A stretch of DNA of 64,000 nt from positions 43,677,527 to 43,741,526 of the forward strand of contig OZ020514.1 in the NCBI GenBank assembly GCA_963971425.1. The letters are read 5' to 3'. Under the pieces are notes generated by a model. That model was not told the DNA's origin and did no database searches. It saw only the letters and a list, made by a program, of their open reading frames with translations. Position 1 is the stretch's first letter, and every line of letters starts with the position of its first letter. A program made the translations under genes and the position numbers. Source of the DNA: Bryoerythrophyllum caledonicum. Its lineage: Eukaryota > Streptophyta > Bryopsida > Pottiales > Pottiaceae. This document shows positions 1-11,429 of the stretch, piece after piece.

Positions 1-653
1 AATTCCAACTCAACAGTTTCTTCTCTCAATTTTTCGAGGCGCTCTAATACCGCAGCTTCTTGCCTCAACTTCCGAAGTCTTTCAAACTCCGCAGCTTCTT
101 CTCTTTACTTCTGTATACGTTCTTCAAGCTCCATTTCTACAATACAATTCATGGACGGTTCCTCACGGTCAACCTCGGTAGCCTCTACGACAGTAATTGG
201 TATCCCATCATTGTCAACACCCGCATTTGTCTTGAACATGCCAACATCTAGGTCTGTTTTGTTGCCAACAACCACCTCTGTTTTGTTGCAAACATCTACT
301 TTTGTCCTTTCGCGAAGATCCTCCTTTATTTTGTCAGGGGAGTCTACTTCGTCTATAGATGGAAGACCCGAATGTGATTGTGTTCGCAATGGGTGCCTTG
401 AAACTTGAACCTTGGGTTCCTGACTCCCAATAGTGCTCTGTGTTCCACAGCTCCCACTACAACTAAACTCAAAACCAACATTGTCCAAAATAGCTGTTTC
501 ATTTGCGCTTTGAGTCCATGTGCATACTGTGGATTGGGCCATTTGATCTTGATAAATCTTTTCAGAATCTGCACTAACGTAAGACAAGGCAATTAGTTCT
601 CTATGCCTCAAAAACAGACAATTGCATATAAATATATACAATATACACATCAT
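1..653 (-). CDS. Partial coiled-coil/low-complexity ORF, 3' end beyond the window
   Basis: I do not recognise a family. The 182-residue open frame (105-653) begins with a hydrophobic stretch, followed by a Ser/Thr-rich, polar region with repeated 'NKTD/NKTE' phrases. After an in-frame TAA near 105 the same frame continues to the window edge. That tail consists of about 13-residue charged repeats of the type REEAAEFERLRKL, then RQEAAVLERLEKL, which would form a coiled coil. The stop is a single codon in a frame that otherwise stays open, so the gene may be broken there, or the two parts may be separate exons. The neighbouring minus-strand ORF at 775-1938 could belong to the same gene. Confidence that it is coding is moderate to low; the function is unknown. 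Confidence 0.35.
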
Positions 654-774
654 AGTAGACTCATTTTAAATCTTTTGTAAAAATGATGTACACGGAACAT
701 ACGTTAAATACTATATTAGTAGAATTTGTACTCTTTATACAAATCGTGTAAAGAAAACATGTGTAAACATTCAA

Positions 775-1938
775 CTATCTCAAACAGGTAAAGAGCAGTA
801 GGATAAAGAACATACTGATGTCTAGATGTGAGTTCAATATACTCAATGCCAAGCTAGCTAGGAGACTGTGTTGTTCCTTCTCCAAATCTAAAGTTTCTGC
901 AAGTTGTTGAAGAGGTGTAGGCAGTTGTCCAAATCCGAAACTACGAAACCAAGACGGATGCACTAATGTGCCACAACTTACATCTGCACATGTGCTAGCC
1001 ATCCTAAACCAAACAGCTGCGCACCAGGGATGATATAAATGCCCACAAGTACTAACTACAACGTCGTTTAAAGGGAAATGGTTGAAGTAAAGCGCACAAG
1101 GCTGCATCAATGTTGAGTTAGACTTTGATGTTGCCTTCGAATCAAATAGGGAGCAATGGGGAGTAGGTCTCGTAGCAATACCATCTTCTCCTCTCTTCGT
1201 ATGAGTAAGTTGGAGCAACAAAGCATCAAATTGCCTCCTCAAACAAGTTTGTCTAGCTAGAAGCTCTTCGTACCTTACATTACATCCCTTCACCTCTAAC
1301 ACAACACCTTCGTAATCCATCCTGGCATCATTGAGCATCTCTTGGTACGCCTCTTCCTTCTTAGATAGGATTTGTTCATCTGCTCCAATTTGTACATCAT
1401 GTACACCATATACATTGCGTACACAATGAATCTTTTGCATCATGACAATTTTTTCCTCTGTTCGGCGGAAGACCCCTTCTTCATGGGATACAGTATTCAA
1501 CAAACTAGCTTTCTTTTTGTTGATAGAAATGTAGTCCATCGTCACAACGTGAAGTTGCAATCCCACGAACTTGATCAACTTCAACAGGTGTTGTAAATTC
1601 TTATCAGTTTCTGGGCTACACTGTTGGACAGGAACCTCCTCTTCCTTCACTACGTTCAAAACTTCTGGAACTACAAAAGCCCTATCAGTAGGATCATGAA
1701 ACAACTCATCAATCCCTTCATGCAGAAAGAGTTCATCCTTTGTTTTGCATGTGAGTTGTCCTAGAACCCTCAAAGATATCTTCACCTTCTTTAACCATTT
1801 GCTTCTTTGGTTTTTGTTAGAGGCCGCATCAAACTCTGCCCAACTCACAAGTTTCTTCTTTTTCACCTCCATGACAATCCCCCTAGCAAATTGTTTAGCT
1901 ATAACCTTGGACTTAGGCAGATCTCTCAAATAAATCAA
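775..1938 (-). CDS. RING-like zinc-finger protein with central coiled coil
   Basis: This is a 387-residue open frame. Residues about 150-245 are rich in Glu, Lys, Arg and Leu and are likely coiled coil. Residues 281-335 hold a RING-variant pattern: C281, then CGH at 298-300, H303, C306, C317 and C322, with the phrase CGHLYHPWC typical of the RING core and a following 'HPSWFRSFGFG'. The second Cys of the first pair is missing (the segment reads CALY rather than CxxC), so zinc binding at site 1 may be altered. RING proteins usually act as E3 ubiquitin ligases, but nothing here shows a substrate. The C-terminus is hydrophobic. A similar RING plus coiled-coil layout can occur in mobile-element proteins, so a host role is not certain. 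The start is simply the first Met of the frame, and introns cannot be excluded. Confidence 0.5.
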   Translation of the reverse strand: MIYLRDLPKSKVIAKQFARGIVMEVKKKKLVSWAEFDAASNKNQRSKWLKKVKISLRVLGQLTCKTKDELFLHEGIDELFHDPTDRAFVVPEVLNVVKEEEVPVQQCSPETDKNLQHLLKLIKFVGLQLHVVTMDYISINKKKASLLNTVSHEEGVFRRTEEKIVMMQKIHCVRNVYGVHDVQIGADEQILSKKEEAYQEMLNDARMDYEGVVLEVKGCNVRYEELLARQTCLRRQFDALLLQLTHTKRGEDGIATRPTPHCSLFDSKATSKSNSTLMQPCALYFNHFPLNDVVVSTCGHLYHPWCAAVWFRMASTCADVSCGTLVHPSWFRSFGFGQLPTPLQQLAETLDLEKEQHSLLASLALSILNSHLDISMFFILLLFTCLR

Positions 1939-2055
1939 CGGAAAAACCTCAAATTTGCGGGTTAAGACTTTTTGGTCCTTACAATCTCCATAACTATAAC
2001 CAGCTCTCCCCTTCCTTCCCTTAGGTGGCCCAAAAACATCAGTTACCTCTTTGTC

Positions 2056-2391
2056 CTAGATGTCAACTGGAGGTCGCAACTTGTGTGGATTTTTTCCTTT
2101 ATTTGGGAGCCCGTATTTTGTCTCAAAATCTTCTTCGGTGACGGCACATGGAGGAAGATGGGTCTTTAGAGACGTCAATTTCTCAACTTCCTTTTCCAAA
2201 GCACTCTTCACCTTATGATCAGCAAGGCCTTCTTTGTGTGATCTAGCACGCGGAGATCCAGGGAGATCGTCATCGTCGTCATAGTCACTTACAAGTTCAT
2301 CTTCTCTAGAGAAGAAACTGGAAGAGTCATCTTCTTTAGAGAAAGTCCTTGCTGGGTCATCTTCTCTGGAAAAGGTCCTGCTCTGAATCAA
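2056..2391 (-). CDS. Acidic repeat ORF, possible upstream exon of the RING-like gene
   Basis: This 111-residue frame opens with three imperfect copies of an 11-residue phrase of the type TFSREDDPAR / TFSKEDDSSS / FFSREDE. A poly-Asp stretch, a basic patch and 'EKEVEKLTSLKTHLPP' follow. The DNA repeat is visible as 'gtcatcttctctagagaa'-like units at about 2295-2380. It lies 118 bp upstream of the RING-like ORF on the same strand and may be an exon of the same gene. No domain was recognised. Confidence 0.35.
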   Translation of the reverse strand: MIQSRTFSREDDPARTFSKEDDSSSFFSREDELVSDYDDDDDLPGSPRARSHKEGLADHKVKSALEKEVEKLTSLKTHLPPCAVTEEDFETKYGLPNKGKNPHKLRPPVDI

Positions 2392-2479
2392 CTAATCGTC
2401 TGCTTCAAATTTGGACCCAGGCTGCAAAATCCATGGTTGAGGCTGCAATACAATGACAAAAAATTATGGATAATAAGGG

Positions 2480-3130
2480 ATGATGGGTACTTTAGCACGT
2501 CTCAGATAGTATACTTTGTATTAAACAATACTCTTTGTACTAGACTTTATTTCGTCGAGTACAATTAGCAATCTAGGTTTATTAAACTCTATCTACCTAA
2601 ACCCTAAATTTCAATAAGTTTGAAACAATACAGTATATTTGGTCAAGTAAACATACACAAAAAATACCCTAAAACCACATAAAAGAAACATACAATATAC
2701 CCTAAATCCAACTCACCTGCGAAGGTGGTGTTGACACTCCCAATTCAAGCTCCAAATGCACGAAGTTTGCTTCAAAATTAGAAAAGATGGGCAATTCAGC
2801 ACGTCGCAAATTTATCAGGGACTTCTCAAAAAGTACAGTTTGTCTTGAATACGACGTTATGTACTAGACTTTGGTACATCATGTACAACTAGCAAAGGGT
2901 TTTTAAAAAACTCTAGCTACCTAAATCTAAACCTCTATAAGTTAGAAACAGAATCATGTGCTTCGTCAAGTAAATATACATGGACACATATAAGGAACCG
3001 TTCAAAGAAAATACAACAAAACCCTAAACCCAACTCACTTGCAAAGGTTGTTGTGACACGCCCAATTCAAGCTCCAAAGCGGAGCAACTCCAAGAAGGTT
3101 GCTTCAAAATTTCGAGAAGGTACTCAGAGA
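2480..3130. repeat. Diverged tandem duplication, unit about 320 bp
   Basis: Two consecutive units share ordered landmarks: 'ttgtactagactttatttcg / atgtactagactttggtaca', 'gtacaattagcaa / gtacaactagcaa', 'ctctatctacctaaa / ctctagctacctaaa' and 'atccaactcacctgcgaaggtgg / acccaactcacttgcaaaggttg'. Each unit ends with a short minus-strand segment reading HLELELGVS or ALELELGVS before a possible GT splice donor. This suggests that a small exon plus its intron was duplicated. Divergence looks considerable, with several indels. Confidence 0.6.
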
Positions 3131-3329
3131 AGGATGACAACGTCATTGTGTGTGGATAACTTGCAAGCGACAAAAGAATTTTGCCGCCTTTCAAATTTTG
3201 GTAATTCAAGAGAGATTCCTGCTGAAAAGGCAATAGCTGATAACGTGGAGATGTCAGACAAATCTGAAATTGGAAGACAAAAGGGGCTCCCCTGATTGGT
3301 CCATACAGTACAACAAGTACGCACTATAC

Positions 3330-3949
3330 AAACTCAGTACAAAGCGTTATAGAGAGGAATATATGAGAATTCTAGAAAAACTAAGGCAATATGGAGACCT
3401 ACATCTCAGATACAGAAAATGAGGAAGGAAATTTTGTTATTTTCGAAATTCGTTTGATGGCTGCCCTAGATATATAGTCCCTAAACGCCAATTTTTTAAA
3501 AAAATGGAAAAAAAGACTTTAAACTCATGTTTTGGATCCCCAAAAAAAAAGCCACATTTGTTACATTTAATATTTATTGGCTATCATTTTATCTATACAA
3601 ATAGCAAGGCGTGATAGCCAAAGAATAGGGGATCATATATAGCTATTTAAAATGTAAAAATGATAACTAAAAACCATCATAATGAGTACAAACATGTGAA
3701 ACCTGAAACTATGACAGTACCAACGTTTTATGTTTGTACTCATTTTAAGGGTTTAATTTTATGCAATGACTATTTTGATTTCTATTCTTCAATGTATGCA
3801 AGATGTAGAACTATACCTACTAAAAATTTTCTCCAAAATATAAAAAAATCTAGCCTAAAATTGAGTCCAAACTTGTACCTGGCCCTGAAATTGTGCCGTG
3901 AGTACAAATTCGTACAACCGTAGTGTGCGTTCACCCGTACAAGGCCAGT
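3330..3949. other. AT-rich stretch without a recognised gene
   Basis: AT-rich sequence with A/T homopolymers and only short chance ORFs. I see no RNA gene or mobile-element ends. Confidence 0.5.
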
Positions 3950-4836
3950 ATGGAAATGGAGAAGAAGGTGAAGCAATACCTAGCAGAGGCAGCTCTGGCG
4001 ATGACGGCCTGGAAGCTGGTTGAGGCAAAGGCCAACGCTTCCGCGATTGCCTTGGTAGAGGTCCGGGCGGCCCTGGAATTTCCGGTTGACGTAATCAACG
4101 AGAGCCGGCTCTTCACCGAACTGGTGGAGAAGAAGGAGGTCACCAGGGCCAACATCATCCGATTTCTCCTAGATCAAGCGGAAAAGATGGGTTGGACCTG
4201 GGAGCAGATGGAGCTGTTGGTCGATAACATCACCAATGAGCTTCCGGAAGACCTAGCAGCACCTGGACCGAAAGGCACCCCGACCCCAACACAAACTACT
4301 GCTCCTCCGGAACCACCGACCAAGACCACTCCAGCTCCGGCACCTCAACGAATCCAGAGTCTCTCGACACTCCGTCACCTCGGACACCAACGGAAGGTAT
4401 CGTACTTTCCAATCCGAGTACGAGTGAGATCCTGAAGACACTTCCGGATCTTCTGTCGCCGCCCAACATGCGTCTGCTAGATCCTACGGCGGAAGGCTAC
4501 CTTCCGGCTCCACCAAAGTCCGTGTCCCGGAGATTGGCGCCCCGACCAAGGAGTCCGTCTGAAAGCTACAGAGACTTGGTTCAGGAGACCAGGTCAGCTT
4601 CCGCGACGGAACTGCCAGCACCTCCGGTTTCGGAAAGATCACCAGAATAGCCCCCTCCACCGCCGGACGCCAGAACTCCGGTGGCTGGTGTTACTCCAGC
4701 GACTAGACCATCGACTCGGAAGACCAACCTTTCGCCTACAACGTCGAAGAAGGCGAAGGGCAAGCAGCGCGCTCGAGTAGAGATCTCCCTCTTCCGCAGG
4801 AGTGGGAGAAATCGGGGCCCAGGTGCTCCGACTTAG
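3950..4836 (+). pseudogene. C-terminal part of a gag-like retroelement ORF (family also at 9.4-10.4 and 61-63 kb)
   Basis: The segment starting at the ATG at 3950 runs to a TGA at 4433. It then resumes in another frame from 4468 to 4834, passing one TAG at 4648. Its first 95 residues align by eye with the ORF at 61-62.4 kb: both share an Ala-rich helix, a NAxAxAL motif, a central VxExxxLFxEL/VLKAKMFDARL stretch and an ending LLVxNxTxxLxxxxED. A Pro/Thr-rich linker and a basic tail (SKKAKGKQRAR) follow, as at 62.9 kb. I infer a nucleocapsid or gag-like structural protein of a plant LTR element because of this layout and its closeness to other retroelement parts, but no zinc knuckle is present. 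The frameshift and stop mark it as decayed. Confidence 0.5.
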
Positions 4837-5700
4837 GTTAGTTAGGATTTGTAATTCTTTTTAGGCTTAGATTTCGGATCAATAGCAATTAACGATGGGG
4901 CCCCAAGTGCACTCCGCTGCTGACAAAATCAATGGCCAATTTTGTAGTTAGAGTAGGAGTTCCGGAGACGGAACTGTTCCGTGATTTTTGGATCTGAGAT
5001 CCGATCTGGAACTTTTCCGGATTTCTTGGATCTTTTAGATAAGATCCAGCGGATTTCCCGTAGGATAGCTAGGAGGAAGGCTAAGTTTAGTAGGGACTTA
5101 GTTAGTACTTAGTAGAGAGGTTTTGGGAAAAACCTTTTCATCTTGTCCTTCTCACTTGGAAATATACGTTACCTATTTGCACTTGACTTGCTACCTTGTA
5201 TCTTGGTGTGACGTGTGGAACTTGTGAGCGACGAATCCATTCTTATGGGTGTGGTTGTATCAGTGATTCCTTCGGAATAGTGTAACTCAGTTGTTTTGCC
5301 GGAGGGGGAAACTATCTAGGTCGGTGTCAGGAGATCGCTTGGGAGAGCTGGAGAGAGCTATTGCAGAGGTGTTCCTGGTAGTCTCCAGGGTCCGGAAGTA
5401 GCCAAGAGGGGAGGAGATGAAATGTAGAGGTGTTCCAGGTAATCTTTAGTTCACGGAAGAATCCGTGTGAAACTGGATTTTTGGTCAATGCCGGAGTTCT
5501 CCCTTAAGATAGGAAAAAGCCTGATACCAATATCTAGACGGAATACCCATAGTGAACGGTGAGCCTCTGTTCTGGAGAATTGCAACCATACCCACCGGAA
5601 TGTCGTTGTAGTCCAGACTTGTCTCTGTGTGACCGCATCCGGAAGGCCTTTCGGATGTCATGAGAGTCTACGTCTGGCATCAGCAATCAAATCACCAATT
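4837..5700. other. Retroelement 3' untranslated or LTR-like sequence
   Basis: No ORF is seen. The sequence is rich in the word 'ttccgg' and includes 'cgatggggccccaagtgca', a phrase echoed inside the 18-21.5 kb intron ('cgatggggccccattgcgca'). Its position directly after the gag-like ORF suggests LTR or UTR of the same element, but I could not find matching LTR ends. Confidence 0.3.
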
Positions 5701-5708
5701 AGTAGAAT

Positions 5709-6549
5709 AGGGAGAGTGGTGTTCGGTCACTATAAGTTCCGGACAGTGGGTGCCTAGCAACTCAAAGCCACAGGGCAGTGGGAAATCCAGCCACTTACAC
5801 AAAACATGATCAGTGGACTCCGGCCACTCGTTTAAAAACTCCAGGAGACTCTCTGAGGAGGAACAAAGATAAATCAAACTACCCTTCAGCGTTCCGGAAA
5901 TTACATTCTGGACACGGCGGTTCAACATCCGGCTCCAGAATAAACCGAATCTACCCTACGTAAGTGAAGATGATAGCTAACTCATAAACGAATTGTTGTG
6001 ATAAGTTTAGTAATCCGGAGTATTTGGAAAATAATATTAGGTCTCTATGAGAACGAAACCGGAGCGGTTACTTTGGAAAGCACTTAGTGACGATTGGGTG
6101 CATTCCGGAGGGATACTGTCTCTACGAACTGCAACATTCGGTTACTATATGTTCCGCACAATGGGTGCCTAGCCACTTAAAGTCACAGGGCAGTGGGAAA
6201 TCCAGCCGCTTACACAAAATAGGATCAGTGGACTCCGGCCACTCGCTTGAAAATTCGAGGAGACACTTTGAGGAGGAACATAGACAAATCAAACTACCCT
6301 CCAGACTTCTGGAAATCACTTTCCGGAAACCGTTGTACAAAATCCGGACTCCGGAAGGATCCGGATTACCCTACGTAAGTAAAAAATATTGCTAACTTGT
6401 AAACGATTGTTGTGATAAGTTTAGTAAATCGGAGTATCTGGAAAAGAACATTAGGTCTCTGTGGGAACGAAACCGGAGCGGTTACTTTGGAAGCTTTTAG
6501 TGACGATTGAGTGCATTCTAGAGGAATACTGTCTCTACCAACTACAACA
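5709..6549. repeat. Tandem duplication, two units of about 420 bp
   Basis: The unit 5709-6137 is repeated at 6138-6549 with roughly four-fifths identity by eye. Shared landmarks are 'cagggcagtgggaaatccag' (about 5773 and 6186), 'gatcagtggactccggccac', 'gaggaggaaca', 'ctacgtaagt', 'ttgttgtgataagtttagta' and 'cgaaaccggagcggttact'. The phrase 'gggcagtg..tttccag' also appears near 21,215. The unit therefore likely belongs to the same retroelement group as the intron insert there. Confidence 0.65.
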
Positions 6550-7231
6550 ACAGGCCAAGGGATTCAGGAACTTTGACTTGTCTATACACTCGGCTTTGTT
6601 GTTGACTCAAGTAGGTCCTAAACTAGTTCGAGTGCGCCCAAGTTGTGTTGAATTCCTCACGAAGTTGTCTAAGTTTGCCATCATCACGATTTGGAGTTCG
6701 ATGATGACATCTACAACCTTGCAGATATTGAAATATCATTTTCTGCATTGTCCTTCGTACCCTCTCAGGATCTTTGGTAAGGAGAATTGTGATAGGATTC
6801 CCGAGCGTAGAGTCAGTACCAAAACAATCTACATGAAGGAATTTGGCACTCAGTAGGACATCTTCTTGAAGACATTATTGAACGGACTCTTCAATAGGTT
6901 GGGTCATGAGTATACTCCGGCGAATACGCTTGTCATTGACGATAGCTCGATTAAGCACATGCTCAATTTGCTGGGGTACGTCCTTCTACTTCCATCATGG
7001 TCGCACAATCATCATGGCGCAAGAGAGGATTCGGTACTGCTGGAGGAGTTATTGCCATATCTCTTTGTCCTTCATGTGTTTCCGGGTGGTCTAGCGCAAT
7101 ACGGGGCCAAACATCCCTCAAGTTGGAAAATGTTTTATATGATCAAAAGACGTGTGGTCAGTCTGCGATTATCTGGAACGCAATTCAAGCGTTTTAAAAT
7201 CTCCGCTCTTGATGCCATTGGGAACGCTTAG
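6536..7231 (+). pseudogene. FCP1/NIF-like HAD phosphatase domain, decayed
   Basis: One reading frame, broken by a TAG at 6854-6856 after 'EFGTQ', encodes a sequence resembling the FCP1 homology (NLI-interacting factor) phosphatase domain. The visible parts are 'LVRVRPSCVEFLTKLSKFAIITIWSS' around 6625-6700 (the RP..xFL and WSS motifs), an 'IFGKENC' loop, and 'NTLVIDDSSIK' around 6915-6950, the VDDSP-like metal site. The usual N-terminal nucleophile motif DLDxT is replaced by FDLSIHSALLL, so catalysis would be lost. Family members dephosphorylate proteins such as the RNA polymerase II tail. After 7231 no recognisable continuation is seen. The copy is likely a gene fragment captured among repeats. 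Confidence 0.5.
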
Positions 7232-8685
7232 ATCTCTATTATACTTTAGGTCGGATAGAGCTAAACTGTATCCATTGACTGCAGCTCTATTTTGTAAAAT
7301 TTGTTGGATCATTTTTTGTGTATATATAATTTCTTGATAATACAAATCGAGATGTTTCACCACTTTGTTTGTTGTGCGGATTGGATATCTACTACTGATT
7401 GGAATTTTCATCTATTGTTCTAAGATATGTGACCATCACTTTGGTTGAAAATTCTAGATGACTGTGATTGTCGGGCGTCTGTGGATTCTTTGCTGGACCC
7501 AGAGGAGTTCGCTCTTTCCTTTCGAAGTAAAGGGCTTTTGTTGCACTCTGCAGCAATTGCGTAGTCAACCATGGATTATTCGACCATGGAAGTGGACGAC
7601 AGAGTTGTTGAAAGCCCTATTGCATGGGAGCCAATTCATGATAGGATCAACTCCCCTTTGCCACAGTGGCCTCGTTCAGTTCGAGGGTCTCCGCGTTTGA
7701 ATCTTGATAATTGTACTACTGCAAAGCGTATTCTTTAAGACGGTTTAAGGGATGCTACTTACTTACACTTGCTCACGGTGCATTTTGTGCTCACCTCCTA
7801 GTTATTGCACTATTGGGTTGTTCTTGCCTATGCAATCTTGGTTAGTTGTTGAGCTGCATTGCACTCATGTAATTTAGCTTCATTCAACCTCATTTTAATT
7901 TTGATGGATGATAAATGTGCTCTGTGAATGTACCCTTCAGCATTTTAGCTCCATTCGACCTAAAGTACACTTGGATGGATCTTAATAATACAGTTTTGAT
8001 GTGTGTCGTGTAGGAATATTCGATCTAAAGTGTATTTGTTTGGATTGTATGTGGCACCTATTGTGCATGAACCATTTGGGAAACGTCTCCGCCCTCGCAA
8101 TTCTCTCAGAAAATACTACTGGAAACAAATGCTCTCCTTCAGATCCGACCCGCCGCCACTCGCTGCCAAAATCAATCATTGACGAGGTGCGTAGGCAGGG
8201 TTTGCCGCGTCTTCTAGAGAGTCCATTAATGCAAGAGAATGGCACAACATGGACTCGTCAATGTCAAAGGGCTTTTTTGAAGACAATTATAGAGGCTTGT
8301 GGAGGAACTCCCTAGACAATTTAAATAGTGATAGGACGATTGTGTTTTGCCTCGTAGTAAATTAGTGTTGTGCGTGATTTTCTTTCATGAAGTTTTAAAT
8401 AAAGCTTGGATTACTGGTATATGCTTCTCTTACCGTTATCAAGTTTTTAGACATTCGGCTAATTTGGTCCCTCTATGGAATAAAATATAGTATTCTCGGT
8501 ACATTGTCTTTATGCTTTGCACCTACAAATGTCTATATATATTGATATTTCAAAGATCATATATCTTCAAAGTCATGGAAATCTCCCAATATAAGTAATA
8601 TGGTGTTGGTTGCTCCGATCTACCTTCCGATCTGAACCTAAAAATTCTGCCCAGGCTGGGAATTTCCTCCATGGGTTGCGCCATT
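7232..8685. other. Unassigned stretch with weak ORFs
   Basis: Short open frames occur (7458-7700 and 8001-8315, the latter ending 'LKTIIEACGGTP'). They may be the remaining exons of the FCP1-like fragment, but I recognise nothing in them. There is an AT-rich tail at 8330-8620. Confidence 0.35.
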
Positions 8686-9437
8686 ATTGGTGAAGATGGC
8701 TGCCGGCGAACCTCAGAGGGTGATGTTTAGGAGAGCCGAAAGATTGGAGGGGTCTCTTGCGAGAGTCTTTCTGGAAGCAGGTTCTTCCAGGTCAAGAGTG
8801 TTTCCGTACCACGAAGGGGCATCTTGCTCCAACTCATGGGGGAGGCAAGATCCGAAGATGCCAACGTCCCCTCCTGCTACTCAAAACTCACTGGATTTTT
8901 GGACGGCCCTGCCACCTCCGGAATGGTGGGAATTCTTACCGGAGTGGTTGGCTTTTTGTTAGTCAGGGTTACCTAAGTCGCTGGTCCTTGCGAAAGTAAG
9001 TTCCTCACCAGCTCCTGCATTCTTCCAGCCGAGATCAAGGAAGAACCAAATAATCTATCCACGGTTTACTTTTTACTCCTTCTCCAGAATTTTTGTAAAG
9101 AGGAGGCTCCAATTGACCGTGTCGATTGAGAAGCTGAGCGCCGTCCGGACTTCTGTTGATGCCTGGGCAGAGGCGTCAGCCTGCTCCTTGGCCTTCTGTT
9201 GCACTACCTGCGCTACGGTCAAGGTTGCCTTTGTTTCATCGAATGCCCTCGGAGTCTTGCTCGGTCCCGAATGAGTGGAGCGTGCTAGTCTTCCATCACC
9301 TTCATCCAGATCTCGTTAGTCCAGAGTGTTTTTGTCTGTGGAAAGATGTCGGCAATCTCCTTGACCCTCACGTCATGCAAGACCTCCTTGATGACCTTGA
9401 CGCCGTCCGCATTTGCTTGATTCATTGGGGCAGTCCG

Positions 9438-10370
9438 CTACGCCGACTGAGTCAGCAACTCTATAATATCTACCTCAGGATGTTCGATGAGTTCCGAAAG
9501 CTTAGCTCGAGGTACCCGGTCCGTTGTTGTTGCTGGGAGCACTTGATCCAGATCGGTGTGCTCCTCTTCCGGCTGGCTTGGATTGGCAGGTTCCGGCTCC
9601 AGCTCTTTGATCACTGATCTACTCCACTTTTGGGTGTTGGCAACTTGTGGGGGAGGTGGAGAGTCGGGTGTGTCTTGATCTTCTCTGGACATGACTTCCG
9701 ATCCTCCGTACTCCTGAATATTTAGGAGCTCCTCGTTAACATCTTGTTCCGTTGAGGTAAGGACCTTATGCTTGGCATATAAATGCGTCAACTATGATGG
9801 CAGTGGTGTTTCGGCCTTTTTCCCCTTCTAGAGGTTCTTGATTATCCGATTGACTAGGTTGTTCATTTGAGCGGCCCAGTCAAGTTAGAGCTTCCCCCTA
9901 ATGGCGCCCAGAAACATGCACGTTTATTTGGAGACCACCCTCTTCGGCTTCTCTGGATAGAAGATGGGGTTCAAAAACCCTACTACTAGCCGAGCATGGG
10001 GATCGCGGAGTTTGTTCGCGTTGTTGCCGTCCTTCGGGTCGACGTTCCGGAAATTTTCCTTCAGCAATTTGTCTCTTCTCTCCGCTAGCTTCACTGCCTC
10101 GTCTTGGAAGTCATAGGTTCTCTGCCAGTCTGGCTTAGCTTAGTGCTCCGGGTGTGCCCTAAGGCTGCCGTTAAGCTGGTTGTCCAGAATACCCATTAGT
10201 TCCATGACCAAGTGTTTATCCTTTATCCTCCAGGCCATCTGCATCAAGCTGACGCACCCCATCATCTCCAAGTAGTTGGCCAAGATCTTGATGTCCTCCT
10301 CGATCCGTGAGTAGGCCAACATTACCTTCTGTATGGTGGGAGCTCCGGCGGTGGTACTAGAGGCCTTCAA
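9438..10370 (-). pseudogene. N-terminal and middle part of the gag-like retroelement ORF family
   Basis: Minus-strand frames contain 'LEMMGCVSLMQMAWR' (about 10,260), 'NFRNVDPKDGNNANKLRDPHARLVVGFLNPIFYPEKPKRV' (about 10,060-9930) and 'LTHLYAKHKVLTSTEQ' (about 9790-9740). They align in order with 'LRMGCLTLMEF', 'RFGNKDANNGYAVQDCTDLRARRVFAFLVPILHPEKPTRV' and 'LIHMYHHFKETTPEED' of the plus-strand copy at 61-62 kb (residue runs shown are split by several differences). At least five stops break this copy. The C-terminal 117-residue frame (9438-9791) is acidic and Pro-rich, like the linker in the other copies. The orientation is opposite to the 3.95-4.84 kb copy. Confidence 0.55.
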
Positions 10371-10399
10371 TTTCTAGGCCCCCAGTCTCTTGCTCCCGC

Positions 10400-11420
10400 C
10401 ATGATGCCCGAGTAGTTGCCAATAATCTTCTTTGGTACCTGCACGCAGTGTCCTCACAAAAACTCTTTGCTATCAAAATACTTCCGGATTAAATTAAACA
10501 GAACAAGGTTGGCTGGGAAGAAGAAAGAGAGAGAGAGAGAGAAAGTAGAAGACGACAAAGAAGCATGGTGACTTTTTTTTTTTACCCCCTTTTATATGAC
10601 ACGTTGTACAGACATCCGTCAACGATGTTCGGCTCATGATGTCGTTTCTGAATCCAAATGTTATCCGGAATATTTGGGATATTTTTTGGATGCTCAAGAT
10701 GTCCACTTTTCCAAAAAGTACTTAAGATAACATTGTTTAATGATTCCGGTTAGGTCCATTATCCTTTTTCCTTATTTCTACCTTGTTGTAATTTCCTGCA
10801 CTACTCTATTCACTAATTTATTGAATCTCCCCTATTGTTTACCGGATATCAAGGCTATATCCAAAACCTTGTGGGAATGGCTTCCTACACTAGTGATGCT
10901 ACGGCCTCCTCTGAAATCTTACGCGATTCTATATATTTTGCAGATTGACCACAATAGAGGCACAAATATGGCCATCCTCTTGATGGCAGCTTAGCAACAC
11001 TTTGGCGTGCACTAATTTAAGTATATTTGCCTCGCAAGGCTTATGATTTGAACATTCTAGTACACACTAACATAGGGGTCATCTTTGTCTTTGAAAACAA
11101 CAATCTTCAAACGACTACAATGCAATGGAAGTTAATGCACACGCGACTTGAAGGTGGTCCATTGCTATTTGAATGCCTTACATTTTGTTTATAGCACAAT
11201 CATGTAGCAAGCGGGGATGATGGTGTTGAGCGAGTGCCAAAGGCTTATATAGAGGTGTTGAGCGTAAACTAAAGCACAAGGACGACGTGACAATTGCCAA
11301 GTTATGCCGCCTTCAGGACCTAGTTGCGTGCCCGCTAGTTAAGTCAAAATGGCAGTAGTAGACATTGCTATTGGTTATTTTGCTAGGCAAATATCTGCAG
11401 GACCCGCTAGAAGTACTATG
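10400..11420. other. No recognised gene; GA microsatellite and poly-T
   Basis: Contains a GA-rich microsatellite at about 10,522-10,545 and a poly-T run at about 10,572-10,584. Other sequence has only short ORFs. Confidence 0.4.
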
Positions 11421-11429
11421 CTTTAAGCT

